Below, in pieces: positions 1 through 6,209 of a stretch of DNA of 9,572 nucleotides (position 1 is the stretch's first letter; the number at the start of each line of letters is the position of its first letter). Position numbers and translations under genes: made by a program. The stretch spans positions 1 through 9,572 of the forward strand of contig DNTA01000119.1 in assembly GCA_003500135.1 (NCBI GenBank). Direction: 5' to 3'. Under the pieces are notes generated by a model. The model was not told the origin of the DNA. It saw nothing but the letters and a program-made list of their open reading frames with translations, and did no database searches. This DNA is from Cytophagales bacterium. Lineage in GTDB: Bacteria; Bacteroidota; Bacteroidia; Cytophagales; Cyclobacteriaceae.

Positions 1-117
1 AACCGCCTCGAAAGGCAATTGCCTCACCCGTGAGAATGCATTCAACAAAAGTCTGCTTTTGTTGATAAATTTTTCATCTTTAAGTTTTAACTTGAGTCCA
101 TTAATAATTTGAGTTTT

Positions 118-153
118 AAAACAGCCACTCACTGCTTTTGTAGTGGCTGTTTT
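118..153. terminator. Strong, probably bidirectional intrinsic terminator
   Basis: Arms AAAACAGCCACT (118-129) and AGTGGCTGTTTT (142-153) are perfectly complementary over 12 bp around a 12-base loop. The stem has A-rich and T-rich ends, so it resembles a rho-independent terminator read from either side. On the plus strand it lies five bases after the stop (110-112) of a frame open from the window edge. This suggests it ends a gene whose body lies to the left, and it would insulate the porin gene from that transcription. Confidence 0.7.
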
Positions 154-279
154 CTTGTGTCTAAGATACTAAATTTCAATAACTTATGCCACTAACTAAA
201 CGGCATTAAATTTGGTTTAAATGATAATTGATCTGTTTGAAACATTTAAATGCCTGTTTAAATACTTTAAGTAGCTAAA

Positions 280-311
280 GTTGGCGTTCATTAAATATCT
301 TTTTTCTTTTG
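280..311 (+). promoter_or_regulatory. Candidate Bacteroidota promoter for the porin gene
   Basis: GTTG at 280-283 can serve as a -33 box and TTCTTTTG at 304-311 as a -7 box. The latter matches the TAnnTTTG consensus of the Bacteroidota primary sigma factor at all defined positions except one. The spacer is 20 bases, within the usual 19-21. Transcription would start near 318, giving a leader of about 30 bases to the ATG at 346 or about 50 to the ATG at 370. Such matches are short and occur by chance in AT-rich DNA. Confidence 0.35.
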
Positions 312-345
312 CACCATTAATTCTTTCTAGGGAAAACAGAGCTAA

Positions 346-1656
346 ATGTTCAATGCAATAAATTTCAAAATGACTATAAAAGCCAAAAGTATCCTGGTTG
401 TGTTACTGGCGACAATCAGTTTAATTTCGAGTGCACAGGAAAAGCCGGAGGCCCCGGAAATAGAGTACCCGATCTCGCAGTATAAACCACTAATATTAAA
501 CATTTCGGAGGATGGCTCGAAGTATGTGCGATTTTTGCTTTGGAGCCAGATGTGGGTCGAAGACTTTGATATAAACAACGGGCCGGGCAAAAATGTAAGG
601 ATCAGGAGGGCCAGGTTTTTGGCCTACGCCCAGGTTTCTCCCCGATTTTTAATTTTAACCCATTTTGGGCTTAACAATTTGAACTTCAGCAATGCCGATC
701 CAATAGGCAACAGAGCAACGAATGATGCGTTTGTCAATGGCCCACAGATCTTTTTACACGATGCCTGGACGGAATTTAGAATCTCAAATAATGATGCGTT
801 GTATGTAGGGGCGGGGCTTCATTATTGGAACGGCATAAGTCGTTTTACCAATGCCAGCACATTAAACTTTATGACGCTCGATAATTATCGTCAGGCATGG
901 GCACAGCTGGGGCTGAGCAACCAATTCGGAAGACATATTGGTTTGTATGCCAAAGGCGCTTTGGGCAAATTTCAGTATTCCATAGCGCTAAACGATCCGA
1001 TTTATTACGCCCTGGGCTCAGCTGACCAGGAAGAACTGGCTGAGGGCAGTATAACCTATTCCGGAAGAAGGGTGTTGGGTGAGAACTCAGGAAATGTGGT
1101 TGCAGGATATGCCCATTATCAGTTTCTGGATGAAGAGTCGAATAAGCTTCCTTACAAAGTGGGCAGTTATTTGGGCGAAAAGAGCGTATTTAATATTGGG
1201 GCAGGCTTTTTTCAGCACGGCGATGGAACGGTGAAATTAGAAAACGGCGAGCCTGTGGGGCAGGATGTATTTCATTTTGCAGTCGATGCTTTTTACGATG
1301 CCCCGGTGGGAAAAGGTGCAATAAACGCTTATCTGGTCTATTATAACTTTGACTATGGTGAAGATTACGCATTGGGCACTACTTATGGAACAGGCAATTC
1401 TGTTTATACCCAGTTCGGCTACCTTTTGCCGTTTACAACAAATGCAGGCCGGTTGATGCCCTACGCAGCCTTTAGCGCTCAAAATTTTGAAGCCTATAAC
1501 AATCCCGGGAATTTATTACAATTAGGGGCCAATTGGTTTATCGAGGGGCATAACGCCAAAATCACTCTTGAATATCGCTCACAATTGGCGCCTAATAGCA
1601 TAGATAATGCACAACGCCTGAATGGGTTAATTCTTCAGACGCATATTTTCTTATAA
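346..1656 (+). CDS. Outer-membrane porin, OprO/OprP (phosphate-selective porin) type
   Basis: This is a 436-residue predicted beta-barrel porin of the outer membrane, allowing passive uptake of small, probably anionic solutes; the substrate cannot be read from the sequence. A signal peptide with a basic stretch (TIKAK), a hydrophobic core and an SSA cleavage site near residues 28-30 leaves a mature protein beginning QEK. After about 40 residues the chain reads FLLWSQMW and then VRIRRARFLAYAQ, the basic first-strand pattern seen in many Bacteroidota porins of this kind. The rest alternates aromatic and polar residues in short strands with Gly/Asn loops, and it ends in a hydrophobic strand (LILQTHIFL). 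The ATG at 370 (Met9) would give a more typical signal peptide (MTIKAKSIL) and may be the true start; neither ATG has a strong Shine-Dalgarno sequence. acs follows 291 bases downstream on the same strand, so a role in carboxylate uptake is conceivable but is only inference. Porin fold is fairly sure, subfamily moderately so. Confidence 0.8.
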   Translation: MFNAINFKMTIKAKSILVVLLATISLISSAQEKPEAPEIEYPISQYKPLILNISEDGSKYVRFLLWSQMWVEDFDINNGPGKNVRIRRARFLAYAQVSPRFLILTHFGLNNLNFSNADPIGNRATNDAFVNGPQIFLHDAWTEFRISNNDALYVGAGLHYWNGISRFTNASTLNFMTLDNYRQAWAQLGLSNQFGRHIGLYAKGALGKFQYSIALNDPIYYALGSADQEELAEGSITYSGRRVLGENSGNVVAGYAHYQFLDEESNKLPYKVGSYLGEKSVFNIGAGFFQHGDGTVKLENGEPVGQDVFHFAVDAFYDAPVGKGAINAYLVYYNFDYGEDYALGTTYGTGNSVYTQFGYLLPFTTNAGRLMPYAAFSAQNFEAYNNPGNLLQLGANWFIEGHNAKITLEYRSQLAPNSIDNAQRLNGLILQTHIFL

Positions 1657-1659
1657 TAG

Positions 1660-1706
1660 TCAGGGTTGCCAAAAAGTGGTTTTTAAGAGATAAAGGCAAC
1701 CCCTGA
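1660..1706 (+). terminator. Long imperfect hairpin just after the porin stop; weak or partial terminator
   Basis: TCAGGGTTGCC (1660-1670) pairs with GGCAACCCCTGA (1695-1706) with a single bulged C. Inside the loop, AAAAA (1671-1675) and TTTTT (1680-1684) form a second small stem around GTGG. The hairpin starts four bases after the porin stop codon (1654-1656), which suits a 3'-end structure. There is no T run after the outer stem, so efficient rho-independent termination is doubtful. It may instead stabilise the 3' end of the porin mRNA or allow partial read-through towards acs. Confidence 0.45.
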
Positions 1707-1785
1707 GCATATCGGAGCAATTGCTGTTCGATAACAAACCGATCTATTTTTTGTGCTCGTTGGGCAGTTAATGAAAAACTTGTAT

Positions 1786-1808
1786 ATTATTCTTAAAGGT
1801 AGAATAAT
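1786..1808. repeat. 8-bp inverted repeat upstream of acs, possible operator
   Basis: ATTATTCT (1786-1793) and AGAATAAT (1801-1808) form a perfect inverted repeat around a 7-base spacer, about 140 bases before the acs start. The spacing suits either a dimeric regulator site or a weak AT-only hairpin. A 20-codon frame (ATG at 1771, TGA at 1831-1833) runs across it but has no coding support. The rest of the 1657-1947 gap shows no gene and no fully convincing promoter; the nearest -7-like string is TACTTTG at 1900-1906. In AT-rich DNA a repeat of this size may be chance. Confidence 0.3.
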
Positions 1809-1947
1809 GGAGGTTCCAAAGGGATATCGATGAAATCCTATCTGGTATCTTTAAGGATTCATATTATTTCAACCCAATAGTTTTTTTAATATTAACGAAT
1901 ACTTTGGAAAAGAATATATAAAGTTAGAACCCGAAAATAAGAAGATT

Positions 1948-3855
1948 ATGAGTTTGAAAATCCAAACGCTAAGTGGCTATTTTCACGAGTACCAAAAAAG
2001 TGTATTGAACCCGGAAGCCTTCTGGGAGCGCATAGCCGATACATTTCACTGGAAAAAAAGATGGGATAAAGTGGTGGAGTGGAACTTTGAAGAACCTAAG
2101 ATAGAATGGTTTGTCAACGGTAAACTCAATATCACCGAAAATATGCTCGATCGCTATTTATATACGGCAGGCGACCGAACGGCAATTATCTGGGAGCCAA
2201 ATGATCCATCAGAGGAGGTTCGGAAAATTACGTATCGCGAGCTATTCGATATGGTAAACCAATTTTCCAATACGCTTCGCGCCAATGGGGTTGGCAAAGG
2301 CGACCGCGTGATCATTTATATGCCCATGGTGCCCGAAGCGGCGGTGGCTATGATTGCCTGTGCCAGAATTGGCGCCATTCACTCGGTGGTATTTGCAGGA
2401 TTCTCATCCAATGCCCTGGCCGACCGAATCAATGACTGTAAGGCGAAAATGGTCATCACCTCCGATGGTAACTTCAGAGGAGCCAAAACCATTGAAGTAA
2501 AAAAAGTAGTGGATGAAGCCCTGGAAAAAACAGAGACCATAGAGAAAATGATCGTGCTCAAGCGCACGGGAACGGAGGTCACTATGCAAAATGGCCGGGA
2601 TATATGGTGGCACGACGCCATAAAAGGCCATGAAGGTGAGGCTCAGGCCGAATCGATGGATGCCGAAGATATGTTGTTCATTTTGTATACCTCGGGGTCT
2701 ACCGGTAAACCGAAAGGGGTAGTCCACACTACTGGTGGGTATATGGTCTATACCTACTTCAGCTTCCTCAACGTATTTCAATACAAAACAGGTGATGTGT
2801 TTTGGTGTTCAGCCGATATAGGCTGGATTACCGGTCATTCTTATATTATTTACGGTCCCCTGCTTGCCGGCGCCAGCATAGTCATGTTTGAAGGTGTGCC
2901 TACTTATCCTAATCCGGGCCGGTTTTGGGAGGTGGTCGATAAACATCAGGTTAATGAGTTTTATACAGCTCCTACCGCCATTCGGGCATTGCAGGCATTC
3001 GGACAAGAACCACTTGAACCATTCAAGCTGGATTCACTACGGGTGTTGGGTACCGTAGGAGAGCCCATCAATGAAGAGGCCTGGCACTGGTACCACGACC
3101 ATGTAGGCAAAGGGAAATGCCCCATAGTAGATACCTGGTGGCAAACGGAAACCGGTGGAATACTCGTTTCACCTATCGCCGGAATTACCCCAACCAAGCC
3201 TTCTTATGCCACTTTGCCTTTACCGGGCATACAGCCGGTTATTGTTGACAATGAAGGCAGGGAACTCAGGGGAAATAGCGTGGAAGGTAACCTTTGTATC
3301 AAATATCCATGGCCGGGCATGCTCCGGACGACCTATGGCGATCACGAACGCTGCAAACAAACCTATTTTTCCAGTTTTAACGGATACTACTTCACGGGAG
3401 ATGGAGTAAAGCGCGATGAAGACGGTTACTACCGAATACTGGGCCGTGTAGATGATGTGATCAACGTTTCGGGCCACCGTATGGGTACGGCCGAGGTAGA
3501 AAATGCCATTAATGAGCACCCCAGGGTGATAGAATCAGCCGTGGTGGGTTATCCGCACAATATTAAAGGACAGGGCATTTACGCCTTCGTCATTGCCGAC
3601 CTCGATGACCGGACGGTACAAAACCTGACGAACGAAATTAAAGTGACCGTAAATAATATCATTGGCCCCATAGCACGACCCGACAAAGTGCAGATCGTTC
3701 CGGGATTGCCAAAAACGAGGTCCGGAAAGATCATGCGGCGTATATTGAGAAAAATTGCGTCAGGTGATACCGATAATTTTGGTGATACCTCTACACTTCT
3801 TGATCCGGATGTCGTGGATAAAATAATGGAAGGTGCCCGCGAAATTGATCAATAG
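1948..3855 (+). CDS. acs: Acetyl-CoA synthetase, AMP-forming (acetate--CoA ligase)
   Basis: This cytoplasmic enzyme activates acetate with ATP to acetyl-AMP and then transfers the acetyl group to CoA, feeding acetate into the TCA and glyoxylate cycles. At 635 residues it is close to the usual 630-650 of the family and appears complete. An N-terminal ACAS-type region (about 1-80) is followed by the adenylate-forming domain. That domain carries the P-loop-like core YTSGSTGKPKG (247-257), TVGEPIN (369-375) and WWQTETGG (397-404), then YFTGDG (481-486) and GRVDDVINVSGHRMG at the hinge (499-513). The C-terminal subdomain has PKTRSGKIMRR, in which Lys594 is the catalytic lysine reversibly acetylated in Acs of other bacteria (Sir2/CobB-type control, known from the family). 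The start ATG at 1948 is preceded by an A-rich leader with AAGAAG, ordinary for Bacteroidota. A strong terminator follows, so transcription ends here. Confidence 0.96.
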   Translation: MSLKIQTLSGYFHEYQKSVLNPEAFWERIADTFHWKKRWDKVVEWNFEEPKIEWFVNGKLNITENMLDRYLYTAGDRTAIIWEPNDPSEEVRKITYRELFDMVNQFSNTLRANGVGKGDRVIIYMPMVPEAAVAMIACARIGAIHSVVFAGFSSNALADRINDCKAKMVITSDGNFRGAKTIEVKKVVDEALEKTETIEKMIVLKRTGTEVTMQNGRDIWWHDAIKGHEGEAQAESMDAEDMLFILYTSGSTGKPKGVVHTTGGYMVYTYFSFLNVFQYKTGDVFWCSADIGWITGHSYIIYGPLLAGASIVMFEGVPTYPNPGRFWEVVDKHQVNEFYTAPTAIRALQAFGQEPLEPFKLDSLRVLGTVGEPINEEAWHWYHDHVGKGKCPIVDTWWQTETGGILVSPIAGITPTKPSYATLPLPGIQPVIVDNEGRELRGNSVEGNLCIKYPWPGMLRTTYGDHERCKQTYFSSFNGYYFTGDGVKRDEDGYYRILGRVDDVINVSGHRMGTAEVENAINEHPRVIESAVVGYPHNIKGQGIYAFVIADLDDRTVQNLTNEIKVTVNNIIGPIARPDKVQIVPGLPKTRSGKIMRRILRKIASGDTDNFGDTSTLLDPDVVDKIMEGAREIDQ

Positions 3856-3888
3856 TATTTATCATAAGTTATCCATATTCTAAACTTT

Positions 3889-3925
3889 TACCCTGGCTTC
3901 ACAATTAAGCCAGGGTATTTTTTTT
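3889..3925 (+). terminator. Intrinsic terminator of acs
   Basis: TACCCTGGCTT (3889-3899) and AAGCCAGGGTA (3907-3917) form a perfect 11-bp stem with a 7-base loop, followed immediately by eight T residues (3918-3925). It lies 34 bases after the acs stop codon. This is a textbook rho-independent terminator on the plus strand and separates acs from the histidine kinase locus. The following bases, 3926-4057, hold no gene or structure that I can support. Confidence 0.93.
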
Positions 3926-4057
3926 GGAGAAAAGGCAAAAGTAATTGTTGTTTTAATGCGATGCCCGGATGGTAAGTTATTTGGTATAAAAAGGACATGA
4001 AGCAATAAATAATCCAAAACAAAAAATCAGGCGCTCTTGTAAAAATTGTTTTCAGGC

Positions 4058-4087
4058 CTTGAATGGCTTAATTATTTAATAACTTTG
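4058..4087 (+). promoter_or_regulatory. Bacteroidota-type promoter in front of the histidine kinase remnant
   Basis: TAACTTTG at 4080-4087 matches the TAnnTTTG -7 consensus exactly. CTTG at 4058-4061 can serve as the -33 box with an 18-base spacer, one short of the usual 19-21. Transcription would start near 4094, shortly before the ATG at 4107. If active, it would still transcribe the broken kinase and possibly the DUF1287 gene behind it. Confidence 0.45.
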
Positions 4088-4106
4088 GTTGGTTTGTTTC
4101 AAACAT

Positions 4107-5550
4107 ATGAAACGCTGGGACTTATTTTTTAAATACCCTGAAGGCCGTTCACCGGAGGAAAATATTTTTATTGAAATGACCCTGACCCCCTTTGTCGTGG
4201 CACCTCTGTTTTTGCTAAATGCGATAATAGACTTCAGGAATGGCCGGTAATAGCTGTAGACTTTGTAGCATTGGTTTTTTATATTTTGCTTATTATTTTT
4301 CAATTAAACCTGGCGCCTATAAACGATTATATCTCCCATACGGGCATTTTTTGCTTCTCATTATCAATACAGTTTGGTTTGTTTCCGGTGGTTGCGACAG
4401 TCCGAATGGTTATATTCCCATGATTATTTTGATGATCCTGATTTTCGTTTCGAGACGGAAAATATTACCGTGGATCGTCATTTTCTTCCTGCTCGACATC
4501 ATAGTACTTTTTGGGATAGAATACTATAACCCCGACATAGTAATGCAGGACCCTAAGCAGAGTGATAAAATAAGCCAGGGAATTGTGTTCATCGTTTGTA
4601 CGCTTCTGATGGTTTATGTGATTTTGATTGTTAGGCAACATTACGACCGGGAACATGAGAAGCCAGGGAAAACAAACAGGGAACTGGCAGGGAAAAACCT
4701 GGAAATTGCCGAACGGAACAGAAAGCTAAAAGAGCAGGGGGAACTATTAGTAGGGAAAAACAATAAGATTACGAAGCAGAACGGAACTCTTCACAATTAG
4801 TCATATAAGCTGGAACAACAGGTAGGAGAACGCACTGTTCAACTCGAAACGCTAAACAAAGACCTGCTGGACCAAAACCTCAAACTTGAACATTTTACGT
4901 TTATATTGGCGCATAACCTGAAATCCCCTGTTGCACAGCTTATTGGGCTAACCGATCTACTCAAAAAGACGGTTAAAATGGATGGGCTTGCACAGGAAAC
5001 CATTGAAAAAATAGCGAATAGTTCGCAAAGTCTTCATGATATCATTAATGATCTTAACCAAATACTTCATATCAGACGTGGTAACGACGCTTATTTTGAA
5101 GAGGTGGATCTAAACAATATTCTTAGAAAGGTTTTATATACACTGGAAACGGATATTCGATTGAAGCATGCTGAAATTAAAATCCGTGCTGATAAAGAAA
5201 TCGAGATGCGAGGGGTTAAGGCCTACTTTCAAAGTATATTTTATAATTTAGTCAGCAACGCATTGAAATATACAAATCCCGAAAGAACATCAGTTATTAA
5301 TATTAATATCCGAAAATCTAATGATGACCTGGTTATTAGCGTCAGCGATAATGGGGTAGGGATAGATTTAGAAAATGCTGGTGATAAATTATTTCAACTC
5401 TACCAAAGGGTTCATTCAGGGTATCAGGGTAAAGGCTTCGGATTGTTTCTTACCAAAACCCAGGTCGAAGCGATGGGAGGTATTATTGAGGTGGATTCTA
5501 CCATAGGACAAGGAACCACATTCCGGTTTGTTTTTTCACGAAATATATAA
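4107..5550 (+). pseudogene. Membrane sensor histidine kinase, disrupted by two frameshifts and one nonsense codon
   Basis: Read across three frames, this is one sensor kinase of about 480 codons. Segment one (4107 to about 4240, beginning MKRWDLFF) has a first membrane helix and runs into TAA at 4248. The protein continues in another frame from 4241 (WPVIAVDFVALVFY) to about 4350, then in a third frame from about 4351 (LLLIINTVWFVSGG) to a TAG at 4798-4800. The same frame resumes directly as SYKLEQQVGERT. Together these give about six transmembrane helices, a charged coiled coil (about 4640-4890), the DHp H-box LAHNLKSP with the phospho-acceptor His at 4912-4914, and an HATPase_c domain. The HATPase domain has NLVSNALKY (Asn at 5245), DNGVGI (from 5347), the LFQLYQRV F-box and GKGFGLFL (from 5428). 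The layout matches a family of Bacteroidota 'EGGS/GGS-loop' type membrane kinases as I remember it. Each break fits a single-base loss or substitution, implying recent decay or, less likely, sequencing error. A TTG at 4906 could start a fragment, but without sensor and most of DHp helix 1. Confidence 0.85.
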
Positions 5551-5601
5551 TCTCCGATGCTTTAAATATTGGAGAGAAGCGCCATAAATGTTGAATAAAA
5601 T

Positions 5602-6189
5602 ATGCAGGTCAGGATACTATTTTTTGTGATATCGATTGGCTTATTGGCCACATTCAGCCATGCACAGGCACAGTTCCTGCAACAACTGGTCGATTCTACC
5701 AAAACCATCATCGATAATAATATAGTTTACGACCCTTCTTATTTTTCAATTGATTATCCCAATGGAGACATACCAGGCGGCAAAGGCGTATGTACAGATG
5801 TCATAATCAGGGCATATAGAAAAGTTGGGATCGATCTGCAAAAAGAGGTGCATGAGGATATGTCAGAGAACTTCGATTTATATCCTAACAATTGGGGGCT
5901 GAATCGCCCCGATAAAAACATCGACCACAGGCGGGTTCCCAACCTGATGGCTTTTTTTGAGCGATATGGAAAAAGCTTACCTATTACGGATAAGCCTGAT
6001 GACTATCTTCCCGGTGATATTATTTGCTGGGATTTGGGAGGGGGCATTACGCACATCGGATTGATGATCGATAGAAAGTCAAGGGATGGTAAAAGATATC
6101 TGATTGTCCACAATATTGGTCAGGGACAGGTAGCTGAAGATATACTTTTTGATTTTAAAATTATCGGACATTACAGCTATACAAAATAG
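5602..6189 (+). CDS. Secreted DUF1287 protein, predicted NlpC/P60-like cysteine hydrolase fold
   Basis: This 195-residue protein has a signal peptide (hydrophobic core FFVISIGLLATF, AQA cleavage site near residues 21-23), so it should be periplasmic or cell-surface. The mature part carries the DUF1287 signature: GDIPGGKGVCTDVIIRAYR (Cys64), VHEDM, a YPNNWGLNRPD segment, NIDHRRVPNL (about 106-115), then PGDIICWDLGGGITHIG (His151), IVHNIG (His170) and a final IIGHYSY. Cys64 with His151 is the expected pair for a papain-like/NlpC-type hydrolase, suggesting action on peptidoglycan or another amide bond; activity is inference, as the family is uncharacterised as far as I know. Length and motifs look complete. 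The ATG at 5602 gives the signal peptide; the ATG at 5588 is out of frame and soon stops. The gene begins 51 bases after the broken kinase on the same strand and may depend on the promoter at 4058-4087. No clear own promoter is visible. Its stop lies 20 bases from that of the convergent DUF1501 gene. Confidence 0.85.
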   Translation: MQVRILFFVISIGLLATFSHAQAQFLQQLVDSTKTIIDNNIVYDPSYFSIDYPNGDIPGGKGVCTDVIIRAYRKVGIDLQKEVHEDMSENFDLYPNNWGLNRPDKNIDHRRVPNLMAFFERYGKSLPITDKPDDYLPGDIICWDLGGGITHIGLMIDRKSRDGKRYLIVHNIGQGQVAEDILFDFKIIGHYSYTK

Positions 6190-6209
6190 ACACCTGCTCT
6201 AAAATTTTA
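6190..6209. other. 20-base convergent junction without a visible terminator
   Basis: The stops of the plus-strand DUF1287 gene (6187-6189) and the minus-strand DUF1501 gene (6210-6212) are 20 bases apart. The only symmetry is the palindrome TAAAATTTTA (6200-6209), which has no GC-rich stem. Neither gene therefore has an obvious intrinsic terminator here, so the two transcripts probably overlap at their 3' ends. Confidence 0.5.

Larger units (their letters stand above)
1..345. other. Intergenic left edge with palindromes, hairpin and AT-rich leader
   Basis: No gene can be assigned with confidence in this stretch. Bases 1-65 are unusually rich in short palindromes (listed among the findings), and bases 118-153 form a strong hairpin. 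Bases 154-279 are AT-rich with no supported gene; they contain an isolated TAAATTTG at 207-214 that matches the -7 box but has no partner -33 box. A candidate promoter for the porin lies at 280-311. Short frames are open to the window edge on both strands: plus frame 2 ends at the stop 110-112, and one minus frame is open from 132 down to 1 without an in-frame ATG. Either could be the tail of a neighbouring gene or of a decayed element, but nothing distinguishes them. Confidence 0.6.

Noticed and set aside
2..112. Plus-strand frame open from the edge with a stop at 110-112 just before the hairpin
   Set aside because: The position before a terminator is suggestive, but the 36 residues are low-complexity Leu/Ser/Asn-rich and resemble no family I know.
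1..132. Minus-strand frame open from about 132 to the window edge, ending RVRQLPFEAV at the edge
   Set aside because: It has no in-frame ATG, only a GTG inside the terminator hairpin, and lies in palindromic DNA. It may be a decayed fragment, but the support is too thin to call a gene.
207..214. TAAATTTG, an exact -7 box match, as a promoter for the porin
   Set aside because: No TTG-type -33 box lies 19-21 bases upstream, so the pair at 280-311 is the better candidate.
1771..1833. 20-codon ORF upstream of acs as a possible leader peptide
   Set aside because: It has no Shine-Dalgarno sequence, no run of regulatory codons and no attenuator structure after it.
2404..2781. 125-codon minus-strand ORF inside acs
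   Set aside because: It is the antisense shadow of the conserved acs core and has no features of its own.
4240..4800. A stand-alone 186-residue membrane protein starting at 4240
   Set aside because: The first residues are out of frame with the family pattern. The segment continues into the kinase after a single TAG, so it is a piece of the disrupted kinase.
4906..5550. A stand-alone soluble histidine kinase starting at 4906
   Set aside because: The start would be a TTG inside the H-box and would remove most of DHp helix 1; the upstream frame clearly encodes the rest of the kinase.
5546..5551. TATAAT as a -10 box for the DUF1287 gene
   Set aside because: Bacteroidota primary sigma factors use TAnnTTTG rather than TATAAT, and this is the AT-rich tail of the kinase remnant.
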